A stretch of DNA of 64,000 nt, from positions 1 to 64,000 of the forward strand of contig LLEY01000120.1 in NCBI GenBank assembly GCA_001414485.1. Direction: 5' to 3'. Positions 32,441 to 45,062 of the stretch are shown here, in pieces. A model generated the notes under the pieces. It saw only the letters and a program-made list of their open reading frames with translations. It did not search any database and was not told the DNA's origin. How positions within the stretch are numbered: position 1 is the stretch's first letter; the number at the start of each line of letters is the position of its first letter. The DNA is from Calycina herbarum (lineage: Eukaryota; Ascomycota; Leotiomycetes; Helotiales; Pezizellaceae). Position numbers and translations under genes: made by a program.

Positions 32441-33214
32441 TGGATAGCATAGGAATTGCATAGCGGGGTTGGATAGATGGGAGATCGTTTAGATGGATTG
32501 GGTTTTTCATTTTGTGTCTCGTGCTTGGTTTTTTTGGTTTTTTGCGGCATAATATACCCCCTTTCGTTTGAAAGACTGTTTCTGGGGCGACCTGATGGGA
32601 AAGTTTTTCTTTTGTACTTAGTATAATGATGAAATTAACGAGAATGCAAGATCGTATTTGCAATCATTGAAATGAAGAGGAGAGTAAGATGATGTGAGGT
32701 CGTTGTGGATAAGTTTTCTCTCAAGATATGACTTCGTAGACATGCATTCCGTGGTAACTCGGATGAGACGTTCCACCACCTTGATTGAGTGGGTTAATTA
32801 GATTGTGCTTCCAGAACTGAGTGGGATTCAACCAAGGATAAAGAAAGTGGATTGAAAAGCGAGCAATGTGCCAAACTAATTTGATTAGCATTTAGGAGAA
32901 TGAGAAACCTGGTTCTTGAATTACAATAACAATAAATTGCTGAGAAACTGAAAAGGAATAGAGCAGAAAAGTGTAAGACCAGTAACGATGAAATAGGAAA
33001 GCAGCACTTGCCATGATAGAAGATCCTACAATTAATGAGAATGAGCGCAAAAGAGAGATGGTAGCACCAAGCAACAAGCACTCAAAAATGGTCTTCAATT
33101 TTCTCTAAACCATATCTACAAAACATGGCTCTTATCTCTCAACTTTCATTCTCATCGTCTAATATCCATTTCTATGAACATATCTACCTGCATGACCTCT
33201 ATGTAAAACCTGAT
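32441..33214. other. Convergent intergenic region
   Basis: It lies between the 3' ends of the membrane-protein gene and the aminotransferase gene and would contain both 3' UTRs and terminators. ORFs are short and unconvincing. Nothing else is seen. Confidence 0.4.
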
Positions 33215-34948
33215 CTACTCAGGAGGTTGAGCTCCATGCTTAAACTTGTTAACAACCCTCTCGATGCCATCCAACCCCATCTTCAAAACATCCATCTTAG
33301 GTCCATAACTGAACCGCACGAAATGATGGCAAGGACTATCAAACAAATCACGTCTCTTACTAGGGTTCAAATCGAAGAAGATACCAGGGACAACGATGAC
33401 TCTCTCCTCAAGACAGGCTTGGAAGAAGTTCAATCCGTCGGAGATCGCTGGTGGGAGACCCTCGAGATCGAGCCAGAGGTAGAAGGTGGAGTCGGGGACG
33501 GTTTTGATGTTGAAACCCATAGCGCGGAGACGCTCGATAACGTAGTCTCTCTTGTCGCGGAAATGGCGTTGGAGAGCTTTCATTTCTGTGAGGACCTTGT
33601 CGGGTTCTAGCATGGGGATGGCGGCCTCTTGGAAGGGAACGTTGGCTCCTCCGTCGAGGTAGGATCCGCAAGAGCCGATGGCCTTGATGAATTCCTAGTT
33701 GTTGGTTAGCATCATTGTTCTCGGATAGAGTAAAGGAGGTGTTACCTTAGGACCAACAATCCAGGCAATTCTCCATCCTGGAAGTCTGAAGCGCTTGGTG
33801 AGACCATCAATGATCAAAACATCATCCTCATCAACATCCTCGACGTTATCAGCAGCACTGATGGAGGTACCATCACAGTCACTGGTATAGTTGTATCCAC
33901 CATAAAACTCATCCATAACCAATGTAGCACGGTCACGGCAGATATCTTGAATCTCGGCCAACTCAGGATTTTTGACCACTTTTCCAGTAGGATTGCGAGG
34001 ATTCGAGGTAAGGATGACAGAGGTACCACGAGCAATCTCCTCCGCAATCTTGTCAGGGTGGATATGGTAACCATCTTCCTCAGCGAGAGGAGAAGGAATG
34101 GCAGCGAACTGGAACCTGTTAGCTACTGGATAAAAAAAGGAAGGTGGGATAAACCAACGTTCTTGAAAAGCGACAACATCTCGTTGTAAGCTGTGTAATC
34201 AGGAATGAAGAATCCCAAATAGGCATTGTTCAAGACAGCAGCAATTCTGATCAAACCAGCTCTTCCACCAGGAACAATGCAGACATTCTCCCAGCTGTAT
34301 TGTGAATCCTTCCCCTCTCTGTGGTGGGCGTTGTATAGGTTGGCAACGGCAGCACGAAGGCTCTTGATACCGGCGGTCGGACCGTATTCTCTTCCAGCCA
34401 TGGTGACATCGATGGAGGTTGGTCTCTCGAAACTGCCCTCGATATCATCCTCTGCTTCCGGAGCTCCCTGACCCAAGTTGGCCCATTTCTCTGGCTCATC
34501 GAGGAAACCGTGCTCGTAAGCTCTCTCTGTACACCAGATGACACCGGTGGAGGCACGAGTAGGATCGAGACCGGCGTGGGATTTGTGGCCTTCGTGGGCA
34601 TTTCGGAATTGACGATGGATCTTGGAGTTGGTCTCTGTAGGAAGAAATCAGCAGATGGCTTGGTAGAGCTGAGCTATCGCTATCGCAACACCACTGGCAG
34701 CTTCTTGGCGTGCACCGCACCCTGCAGGCGGCTGAAGCCGCTTTATAATGATGCAATCGTCTTGGCAGCAGTAGAGAAATATCTTTGAAGATTGGACGAA
34801 GAAGGACGAAGGGAGTATAGATGAGGGTATTCCCAGGCTTACCGCTGGATGAAGGTTCGTGGGTGCTGAAGCGTCTGTTCAACCTAGTAGACTCTCGAGG
34901 AACGCCGGAACTTCTGTTCATGCTAAATTTTCGGTTGTTGAACGACAT
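33215..34948 (-). CDS. PLP-dependent aminotransferase, class I/II
   Basis: Four exons, 34948-34843, 34634-34159, 34108-33746 and 33694-33215, join in phase to 474 residues. The first intron (208 bp) is skipped by a phase-1 GTAAGC..CAG pair; the third uses GTAACA..TAG, and the second has a weak GTTGGT donor. Fold-type I motifs are present: EYGPTAGIKSLRAAVANLYN, IVPGGRAGLIRIAAVL, the TSNPRNPTGK loop, LVMDEFYGGYN (Asp for the pyridine N, Tyr) and DGLTKRFRLPGWR with the Schiff-base Lys at about residue 298. HFVRFSYG near the end carries the substrate-binding Arg. The family is aspartate-aminotransferase-like, but the substrate cannot be told. The N-terminus (MSFNNRKFSMNRSS) is Ser/Arg-rich and could be a targeting peptide. 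Confidence 0.88.
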
Positions 34949-35646
34949 GATTGCGGAGGGGATATCGATTATCGATCAGCTTGGCCAAGAGATGGAGTAG
35001 GTAAAGAGGGTGCGGAGTGCAGGCAGGCCTCTCTCTTTTAATACCGCAAGTTCAGGGACTCTCAGTGGAAAGGTTGGCAAAAGGAACTCGAGTGGGCGGC
35101 AAGTCCGAAGTGGGATGAAGAGGCGAGGGGAACCTTCAAGCGAGGGGTCGTGCTAGACTTGGGAAAGGACCTGCTAGGATTGTGGGAATTGTGCAAGGTC
35201 TTTTGGCTGGTCCAACTTGTTGCATAAGGCGCTCGTTTTACGCGCAATCCAATCCATTCAGATGGGGTAGAGAGGAGAGAGACGACGAGGTTGTGCCGAA
35301 GTCAACTTTAGCGGTGAAGCAATTCCTTATCCATCCTCACTTATACCTACCAACTCCTCAGCTCCCGAAGTGAATGCTTATTGGAGCCACCATCACTTAA
35401 AAAGCCGCAGTTTTATTGGTCTCACAATGCACGTCGGGACGAGATGTCGAATCACCGTTCCCCATACTCTCCCGTGCATCGCCCATCACGACTTCAAACA
35501 TCAGCTGGCTGTCCATCGAGGTCCAGAAATGTAAACGGAACCAGAAGTGTTACAATACAGCTACTTCACTACACTCGTAATATAGGTAATTCTACAAAAA
35601 AGCAATCTATGAGGAAAAGAAATAGTTACCGAGGCAAAGTCCAGCC
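34949..35646. promoter_or_regulatory. Promoter side of aminotransferase and 3' flank of V-ATPase gene
   Basis: No coding signal. The part next to 34948 must carry the aminotransferase promoter, and the right part belongs to the 3' UTR of the V-ATPase subunit gene. No operator was recognised. Confidence 0.35.
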
Positions 35647-38388
35647 TTAGGAAATGTCCGCCGCCGCCTCATCATCCTCCAGCATCTGTTTGAATGAAAA
35701 TGGCTCAAATGGTATGCCGTCGCCCATAAAGTGTTTGCTCATCGCCTCCACCCAGTGTAGACGGAGACTGTGCAACATGGCGCTGGTACCCTCCATCACC
35801 ACCAACACGGCAATGGTGAGGAAGAACCAGGCATAGAAAGTGACCACAATCATGATTACACCTAGAGGTCCTGTGGTAGAGAGACCATTGGCAATCGTCA
35901 TGGTCCACAACACCACCGAAAGTTGTTGATGGGCAAGGGACAAGGCCCAGAGACGCAAGTAAGAAGCAGTGTGAGAGACACAATTCAAGCAGAATTCTAG
36001 ATTTGTTAGCATGTGTTTTCTGGAAACTTTCAGATAGGGTGCTTACCGATAGTGTGAATCACTTGATGGATCATGACCTCAGAAAACTCAAACTCCTCAT
36101 GCTCCTCATCTCCACCAATATCTTGCGTGATCATAGCCACGCCTTCCCCGTCGCTGCCCAAGCTAGCTCTTCCATCCAATGTGGTGCTGTCCTCGTCATC
36201 TCCATCAAGTGCACTGACTCGGGAGGTTTCGCCGATTCCTCTGTATCCCTTTCCACGAGCCTTGTTGTGCTCCCATCGGAGGTAGAACGGTTTCAGGAAA
36301 AGTAATATCGGAACTTGAACAACGGCAATAAGCACAAGGAAAACCTGGATTGGCCCTTGTCCAGCATACAGCTGTTCATCGATAGTACCGGGCGACAAGA
36401 ACATGTAAATCAACATGTTCAAGAGACCAGGGGGCGATCCTGCATTTGGCGCGCTCCAGTCGATACACCATTTGAAGATAATCGTGAAGACAAGGTATCC
36501 GAAAATGGCTTGGAAGAAAATCATACCGGGGAGGAAAACGCCCCAGATATCGATTGGTGTCTTGAAATGACGCGCGTTGATGTATGACAAGCATAGCGAA
36601 TAGGTCATATGAACCCAACCCATCAAAATACTGAGTTTCATCTTGTAACTGTTGGAGAACAAGAGATCGTTCTCGGTGTCATGCCACATCCAATCAATAC
36701 CGAAGGGGTAGCGATAACCGCCTTCCTTAAGAGATGCCACGACGGTTTGCCCTTCTTGCCATCCATCGGGAATATTCCATTCCCATGCGCTAGGAAAGAT
36801 GGAGAACGATTTGGAAAAGACATCGTTGTAGATAAGGCCGGTATACATGGAGAATATGCCCATCATGAGCATAATGTAACGTCCATAGAAAGCCATGGTG
36901 AACAATTCATCACGGACCTTCTTCAGAGGCTTTTCCCAGTAGATCATTGCTGCTGCTGCCACAACCATAAGGAAGCCATGTCCAAAATCGCCGAACATGA
37001 CGGCGAACAAAAATGGAAATGTAACAATGGTTGGTAGACCAGGGTTGACTTCCTGATACTTGGCAGTTCCGTAAGCATTGATAATAGTTTGGAATCCCTC
37101 TGTGAATCTGTTGGTCTTTTGGTATGTTGGGGGGGTTTTGTTGGTTCGAATCTCGTTGATGATGGAAGGGACAGAGAGTCCAGCCCGATTGTTGACATCG
37201 TGGAGAGTTGATTTGATCGCAGGGAGTGAGTTTGAGGGGCACCACGCTTCAGCAATCAATGTTTTCCGAGCTTGATCGTAGGAGAACAAATTGAGAGTTT
37301 GGTACGCAGCTTTCTCTTTCTTGACCAGTACCATCCAAGCTGCCAGGCTCTGAGCAATTTGAGTAAGCTCGGCATCGAGGGTCGTCTTGGTGTTTCTGAG
37401 CACACTTCCAAGATCTCCCAGGCGTGTATTGACTTCGTGGATTTGATCCCGACGAAGATCACTGTTCTCGTCAACGCTGTAAAGGTCGGCACCTAAGGAT
37501 TCTGAAATCTTGCGGATTTTGGCAATAAGTTCTTTTCCGTGGGCAAAGATAAGGAATACGTTCTTGTGGACTGGCTCGTTGTTTGCGGGATCGACGAGAG
37601 CTTCCGAAATCTCGGATTGGTTCATGTAGAGGTTACCACGAAGTGTACGCCACAGAATACGCTCAAACGCCGCAACTCGGTCCCTTGGAATGACGCCTGC
37701 AACAAATCCAATATTCATGACTGAGAAGGAACGTTCCGCATCGCCATTTTGTCCATTCTGCCCTGAAGCATGTTGTTCGACATCTTGGAGGAGGGGCGCA
37801 TCATCGTCATCCGTCGAAGCTCGTATTTCCTCCACGTTTCCATGTGCCCGATCGAAAAATTGGCCAGCTTCCTTGAGCACACATCTCCATTCAATTAGTT
37901 CCACCTCCCTCTTTTTTAGGGTTTCGTAGCTATCGTTTAAGGAGGCAACTCGTTGTTCTAGGCTCTGGCTTCGTTCGGAAAGTTCGTCAATTTCGGATGC
38001 CGAAGGAGCTGCTAAGGTGTCGACATCGAAATCTATCTTCCGGAGAGGGATTCCGGCCTTTTCCATCTGCGAGTGAAAGTATCCTGTCTATTGTCAGCGT
38101 ATGTAGGGGGCACGATTTTGGTGTCACATACGCAGCTGTCTCTCAACATTATCGAGTCGTCGAATCTCTTGGGTAAAAGTCCGTTGGAAAGCTGTAACCT
38201 CGGAGTTAAGCTGCCACAAAATCAGTTCAGTCATTTTGGCATAAGACTCCGATGCATACATCTCGAAATTGAACCTGCCCAAGCTCTCCCAATGCATTTA
38301 CAACTTCGCGGCCGATTTCCTTCGCAACGTACAACTGGACCATGCTCATGTCCGCCGAGCGGAACATGGTATCCTGTTTGGGCGCCAT
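35647..38388 (-). CDS. VPH1: V-type proton ATPase subunit a (Vph1/Stv1 type)
   Basis: Four exons, 38388-38260, 38210-38132, 38083-36047 and 35996-35647, join in phase to 864 residues, the usual length. Introns have GTATGC, GTATGT and GTAAGC donors. The N-terminus ([40 protein letters not shown]) is the typical start of the cytosolic arm. It is followed by coiled coil, then about eight membrane segments from residue 420 on. Conserved membrane motifs include [46 protein letters not shown] and [20 protein letters not shown], whose Arg is the essential residue of the proton path. The subunit anchors V1 to Vo in the vacuolar or Golgi membrane. Which isoform (Vph1 or Stv1 role) cannot be decided; filamentous fungi often have one. 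Confidence 0.96.
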
Positions 38389-40859
38389 GATCGCGAAGAA
38401 GGGGAAGTGTCCCGGATTCTCCTACGAAGGCTTTTTGTGGCGAGATGGCTATCTGCGATGGTAGGATTGTGAAGGTGTAGTTTGCTGGAAGCTGTCGTTT
38501 TAGGCGTCATTCAGGTAAACCTTGAAGCTAGCTCAGTTGCACGTGATCTAAACCCGGCTGTCCCTTTTTATCGTGCCTAGTAGCGCTTGATGTTCTAAAA
38601 TCTAGGACAGTTTTAAAAACTATCCACTACATTTGGTATCTTGGTCTAAACAAATTACTCTTGGAGTGATGCTAAGTTGTCCTTAGGTAGGAACTTAGAC
38701 CCGAGAGCGAATCACTGCTGCTTTTATTTTCCATCTCACCATTCCCAAATTAGAAATGGGGTCGTACACCTTCCTCGGAAGTCTACTGGAGCGGTTGGGG
38801 GGGGGGCCTTAAGGAATCTCGCAAATCCTGTCCGATATGTTCATCATCTGTAGGCAGTCGGGATGCTCCAGTTTGTCCAGACAACTTCAAGTCCCTTCGA
38901 CCTCGAGCTCCGTCTTGTCACTCTTCCTTTGGAAATTTGGCATCAAGCTTTGATAATTGCGCATCAGAAAGTCTTAGCCCGAGCCAACAATGACGGACGA
39001 AAACCACTCGGATTAAAGGTATTTTAACACCCATTTTTTTCAGTCCCGAGAGTCAAAATCTACCTACGGTATTGGGACGACCCCCTTCAGTCAAAAGCCA
39101 TCTCATTGCCATCTCTCATCCTCGATCTACTAAATTTCCTATCTCCATTTCCTCCGTCTCCAACATTTTGCCACTTTTCCGCACAGCCTTTTTATTTTTG
39201 TTGCATATCGTGAAATCAAACCACGTTTTTTTAAAGGGGCGAATTGTCGGTGAGCCACGTGTAGTTTTCATTATCTCTCTTCCTTAGTGGCCGAAGAGCA
39301 TTTTTTGCACATCGCGAACCACGCTTTTGTATTTCTAGTTCAATGCTGGCCACGTGGATTGGAGAAGTTTACGTTCTGTTGGTTTTTTTGGGTTGTTGGT
39401 TGGTCTGGTGGCTTGGTTGAAGTAGACGATACTTGGCCCAGCTCGGGTTGGAGGCAGTATGCCTTGCCAATTATAAACTCAAGGCATCGAGGGCATCTCT
39501 GTAGGCTTTATTTCGGTTGCGGATATCTTTTTTTCGGATGTTTGTAAGTTTCAAGTCTTTCTCTCTATCTATCCTCTCTTCTATTTTTCCAACTATTTAG
39601 GGGGGCTGTCATCATGGCTAGAGAAGGCTTGACGAAATCTGGGTTCTACTACCCCTTTATTTTCAGACTACTAGACTTCACTTTCTTATTGTAATAGACT
39701 GTCTCGCAGACTATTAGGTCAGTTACCCAGAAGTCTCCTATGGTTTCGGTTCTCATTAAATCTCTTTCAAAATAGACGACGAAGTTTCTCGTATCATGTT
39801 GGCTGGTAAAATACCGGTAGCTATGGTCAAACAATGGGAGGACTAATGCCTACAATCTCTGAAACAATTCAATAAACGTTGGGGGAATCGAAACAATATT
39901 CCCACGATTGATACAAATCTCATTCTTTCTAACCAATATCGAGTTCCAGGGATTCATGAACATAATTACTTTAACCCGGCCCGACTGATACTTGTCAACT
40001 TCCTAAGGTCCATTGCATTTGAGACGCTCTGAGCAGCTACTCTGCCTCCTAAGCCTTGTCCGATTATCTTAAATGTGCCTGATCTCGTCCGTAATTGAGT
40101 AAGTTCACGTGGCTTAGAGAAGTTAGCGCCTCAACAATGCCACTATTCCAACATTCTTGCCCCAAATGTAGTTATGTTTCTCATGCCAGAACCAATAAGA
40201 GAAGAGTCCCTAAATCTGACTCTCGTGTTATCTTGATCATGTGGCAGAAGACATCAAATTTGACCAACTCATCGCCCGTAACTCAAGCTCAGCCCCTTAT
40301 TTTCTTGCTGAAGCCTCTTCGAAGAAGCGAAAGGGTTGAGCCAATAGGATCTTTTTCGGACCCCTGCACCCCCCTTGTTTTCCGACGGATTCACAACTAG
40401 CTTTGTCTGGAAAGCATCAACGACCTTCGCAACTTTAATTGTGCCATTGCCCGTTTCGACGATCGACTTCTTCGTAAAGGCTTAGAGTACTCTGCCACCA
40501 TGTGCAAATAAACAGCTGTCTTCTACGAGAAGGATCTTTTATATACCCTCTCTTTCCATTTTGGTTTTCTGGCTGCCCGACTTCTGCGACACGTTCCACC
40601 GCAGATCGACATTTAAAAGGAGCAAAGGGAGGGCGAACGGAAAAACGAAAGAACAAACGACGAAGACGCTGGTAATACGATCCTGACTACTCGAACACGA
40701 ATGAAGCGACGGGGAAGGCTCGCGCACGACTCCATATATCCCCGCATCGCGATCATTCCGGAATCTCAAACGATGCGATAACCTCAGACAATTGCAGACC
40801 AGACCAACTATCACGGGTGGTTGCCACACTAGAATCTGGGAGATTTATGCAACGCGACA
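38389..40859. promoter_or_regulatory. 2.5 kb gene-free region between two divergent genes
   Basis: It contains the promoters of the V-ATPase gene (left) and the Uds1-type gene (right). A G homopolymer of about 10 lies near 38797-38808. ORFs at 39072-39547 and 40095-40400 are short and lack motifs. Nothing else is recognised. Confidence 0.4.
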
Positions 40860-43708
40860 ATGAACGGCACATTTGCGAGAAAGCAGTTGCCTTCTGTGCC
40901 AGGCCAGAATGCTGGATATGGAGGTGGAGCGCCTCAAAATGGCTATGGAATGCGGAATGAAGGAGGCGGGGGGCAGTCTTATGGCTCCAGCAGAATGGTC
41001 CAAACGTCACAGGAACCGCCTGCGAGAGCCATTTTAGACGGTTACGAACCAGATATCGTGAATGGTTTTGATGGAGAAGCACCATTGTATAATCCTGTGA
41101 GTAACTGTCCAACCTGACATTCCATAAGCAGGGTGCTGATCTTGCAAACAGATGAACCCAGCTCGCCCACATAGCTCGACCCTTTTAAACCTAAATGACT
41201 CGATACAAGTCCACTTACTTGTCGAAACAGCGATGGGCGACAGCATGGAATACGAGATTCTTTCGGAGGACGAGGTGGATGACTTGAAGAAACAGATCAA
41301 GATCTACTCTCAGCGCATAGAGCAGACACGCCAGAACCTCGTAATACAGTCCAAATACCGCGATGCTGCCAAATCCATGTCCAAATTATACTCCCCCACA
41401 GAGAAGAAGAAGAGTTTCGATAGTGCGAATGGGAAGCTTCGAGGAATGATGGGACACAGTCGCAATAGCAGCAGTGCGGACGAAGCCGACCAGGAACGTC
41501 GCGCCAGTGAGAAGAAATGCGAGGATTTGGCTGCTGAATTATGGTTCTTGGAGAAAAGACTTATGGAACCACAGACAAAATTGCTGAAGCATACTGCGGG
41601 CATTCTTCAGATGACACACAAGGGCCCAAAGATTACTTCGAAGAGTGGTGGGCAGACAGTCGGAGGCATGCCAGGTAGCCCTGAGAGCATGTATACCTAC
41701 TCGAATGCTAGGAATAGCTTCGAACCTTTACCTGGCGACGAACTCCTTTTCGATGAGAGGAGTTTATACCGGTCCTTCGATCGACCCGATGGCTTTGGAG
41801 AAATGATGGGAGAAAATACTGGTCCTTCAAAGGAACAAATGCAAATGATCACGAAGACGGAAGAGAAGCTTGAACAGTTGAATTCCAGATTAAGGGAAAT
41901 CATTATCCAGGCCAATCCACAGCAAGAATCCAGGTTGCCACAGCCTCCTCTCAGCAAAACAAACAGCAATGGCCAGCCAACAGATCCCGGAGACACTCTG
42001 CAGGACTCGCTCCAATATCTGGAGCAAGGGATTGCCACAATGGGCAGGGAACACAATGAGCTCCTGAACCAAGGCAATGTATCAGAAGCCGCAATCGAAG
42101 AAACGGTAGAAGACATGAACCAAGAGTTGTATGGTGTTTTACAGCCATACGATGATCTTCGCCCAGCACCTCCACAACTTACCGGCAATGGTTTGAATTC
42201 CCAAATATCTTATTTCAAGGATAGCATCAACTCTGTGGCAGACGAGCTTTCTAGATCTATGAATTTGACCAGTAAAAGCACTGGAAATCAGGAGCAAATG
42301 GAAACTGTTATGATGGGTCTTTGGGAGATTATTCTGTCTGGTGAAGAAGAGGCTCGCCAAAGAAAGCAGGAGCGAAAGCAGAACCGAGCCATGAATAACT
42401 TGCCTGACGACGAGGACGAATCTGGTGATGAAGAGAACGATACGGTCGAGCAATTCTCTGTTCAAGCCTTTTCTTCCAAGGTGCAGTGGCTATACTCACA
42501 GGCCACAAAGTTGAAGGATCAGAAGAAGGTCTTGCAACGACAGATCAAACAACAACGAGAACTCAACAACCAGTCGGATGCCACTAAAGATGCTGATTTG
42601 ACGAGAAAGGGAGAAGAATTGGAAAGAATGCAGGAACTTCTACGAAGAAGTATGATGGATTCGGACAAAGTACGAGAGCAATTGAGTCTTGTGATGGAGA
42701 AACTGGATGAAGCTAGACAGGACGACCAACTAAAGAATCAAGCCCGGTCAAATGATGAATCAGCTGCAGTACGCGCAGCCCAGGCGGACCTTGACAAGGC
42801 AAACAATGCAATTGCTACCCTTGAAGAGGAGCTGCAAGAGTTGAGAGACGATCATTCAATCGGTAATGCCGAACTCCAAGGCCGTATCAGCGAATCTGAA
42901 GCAAGGATTGCAACTCTAACGCAGGAATTGGCTGCGGCCGCCACGGCCAAAGCAGAATTCGAGGCGAATGCCAATGCAAAAGAACTAGAGGTACTGGCTA
43001 AAGAAAAGGAAATGGACGACATGAATATGAGGCTTGCTGGATTACAAACAGAAGTCACGATTGCCAGAGCTGAACTCGACGGCGCTTATGGTTCGAGGTC
43101 TCAACGAGCAGCTGAGGTTGCTGCCAATCCTGCCATCCAGAAAGAGATTGACGATCTTGTAAACAAGAATGCTTCTCTCGCAAACGAGATCACAGTATTG
43201 AAATCCAAGGGTACCGCCAATCCCGAGACAGAGGAGAAGATGCGAACGCTGAAGAAGGAGCTTGAGGAGACGATCGAGGAATATGAGCAAATGACTAAAG
43301 CAAGTATCGAGTGGGAGAAGGAGCGCGAGCAACTTGAAAGCACAGTTGATAAGCTGCGTGATGAGAGGGAGCAACTTGAGGCTCAACTCAGTGATGAGAA
43401 GGTCAGATGGCTTGGTATGAAGAGTCCTGGCGTGGATGGCGCAATGCCAGCAGCCGGTAATACCAGTACAACTGTTCTGAAGAATGAATTCAAGAAAATG
43501 ATGAGAGATACCAGAGCTGAGAGCACTAAAGCATTGAGAGTAAGCTTCCTCTTCCTTCCATTTTCAGTTCGCTCGCCATTCGAGAACTTTACTAACATAT
43601 ATCCAGGCCGAACAAGCAGAAAGACGTCGTCTCGAAGACGAACTGCGCTCCCTGAAACGTGCTCAAGGACCAGGCAAATCGGGACTCAGCCAAAGCATAG
43701 GCTCTTAG
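40860..43708 (+). CDS. Uds1-family coiled-coil protein (up-regulated during septation)
   Basis: Exons 40860-41096, 41152-43539 and 43607-43708 splice in phase 0 (GTGAGT..CAG and GTAAGC..CAG, the latter with an ACTAAC branch site), giving 908 residues. The first exon is Gly/Gln/Asn-rich and disordered. Around residues 95-165 lies the Uds1 domain: LVETAMGDSMEYEILSEDEV, then LKKQIKIYSQRIEQTRQNLV and KYRDAAKSMSKLYSP. The rest is Gln/Glu-rich with two blocks of helix. Long heptad coiled coil runs from about residue 530 to the end, with an acidic stretch PDDEDESGDEENDTVEQ near 500. Proteins of this family are named for septation-linked expression in fission yeast; a structural role at septa or the cytoskeleton is inference. 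A reading frame without the last intron would give a wrong C-terminus. Confidence 0.85.
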
Positions 43709-44262
43709 TCGCAATTTTGGATCATTAAAACTTGGATCATTCTCATGCTTTTTCGATTGGATTACTCGAAACTCCTAGCCGGCTTGGAAACCACAAGGAT
43801 GCGAGGCTGCTTTTCTTCTTCTCAATACCATTATTTTGCATTTTCCATATGAAAAACAGGGGCGAAATCAAACAGCGAGCGAGCGATGTCAGAATATACA
43901 TTATGAGGAGTTGGATTTTAAAAACATTGTTAAGATTAGGGTGTGTCTTGATTAGCTTTTATTGTTGTTATGATAGCATTGTTTAGAAGATGGGGCGTAT
44001 TTATCCTTTTGGGGCAAAGTTTATGGATTGGTGATGATAAGGGGGAGGGATGTTTCTATTCTTTTGGTGGTGGCTTATTAGGTGTAGGAATTAAGATAGG
44101 GGGTTTGAAAGAGGAAATTTGAGCCATTACAAAAACTTTCCTTTGTTTTGTTTCAAGTTGATCTGCTCTTGGTTTTGTTGTTTTCGCTTTGTGGCACATC
44201 TATCTAGGGGATTATGGCTTAGCAAGGCTAGCTGGTAAGATTCTTACCATCTCAGATCCACC
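43709..44262. other. Intergenic, 3' flank of the Uds1-type gene
   Basis: No coding signal; probably a 3' UTR, followed by the decayed 5' part of the CE1 esterase relic. Nothing else is seen. Confidence 0.35.
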
Positions 44263-45062
44263 AGAGATGCTGTTAGCTACTCTCAGCTCACACATTTCCA
44301 AGAGTACGCCGACAGATTGGTCTTCATCGTCATCTATCCCGAGTCCATTCGCGATTACAAGTGCTGGGACGCGAGCCGATATGAGAGTTTACACCATTTT
44401 GGTGGTTCGGGTTCGCTTCCTATTATCAGTATGGGTCAATGGACTATTGCACATTATCTTGCCAATCCTGCTCGTGTTTGCTATTGGTTGGAGTAGTGGG
44501 GCTTTAATGTGCAGTAAGTACTCTTATTCCCATTATCTGACACTTGCATAATGACTCCCTCCCCTCACAGTCCCTGCTCAAATACAACCGAAACTAATAA
44601 CCTTCCCCAGATACCCTAGCAGCAGCCTACCCGACGTATTCTCCGCCTTCTCAGCCTTCACCGACGCCCCCTACGGATGTCTCAAAGACTCACCCACCTC
44701 TTCCCTCAAAGCAGCATACCTCACCTGCATCAAAGGAGTAATCATCCACATACCCCCTCGCTCGAAGCGCCGACTCAGGATTCATTCTCATCCGATTGCT
44801 CAAGCCACGTCCTAAAATGCAACTTTGGCATGGAACACTCGACGAGGTAATTCTCTATCTAGTTCTCAATGGGGAAATCAAACAATGGACGAATGTCTTT
44901 GGTGTCGATTTTAAGTTTAGTACTAGTGATACTCCGAAACCGGGTTATACGAAGAGTATTTATGGGGATAGGATGTAGCTTGAGGTTTATTTTGCTGTTG
45001 GAGTGGGTCATTATGTTCCAACGGACGAGGAGAGTGTTTTGAGATGGTTTGGAATTTTGTAA
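44263..45062 (+). pseudogene. CE1-type acetylxylan/feruloyl esterase, decayed
   Basis: Broken pieces on the plus strand follow the order of a CE1 esterase. They are LTHFQEYADRLVFIVIYPES with DYKCWDASRYESLHHFGG, then (after a 1-nt loss near 44486) FAIGWSSGALMC with the GxSSG serine motif. A GTAAGT..CAG intron (44516-44610) leads to TLAAAYP and, after another 1-nt loss, FSAFSAFTDAPYGCLKDSPT. After another shift come PRPKMQLWHGTLDEV and GEIKQWTNVFGVDF, and beyond a TAG at 44976-44978 AVGVGHYVPTDE carrying the catalytic His. Such enzymes are secreted and remove acetyl or feruloyl groups from xylan. The signal peptide and N-terminal strand are not found. At least three frameshifts and one stop make it dead. 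Confidence 0.7.

Noticed and set aside
33125..33610. 161-codon plus-strand ORF
   Set aside because: It is antisense to the last exon of the aminotransferase, which has clear motifs and splice sites.
34496..34842. Extra coding exon between aminotransferase exons 1 and 2
   Set aside because: Frames through 34640-34790 contain stops in the phase that fits the flanking exons; direct splicing 34843 to 34634 keeps the phase.
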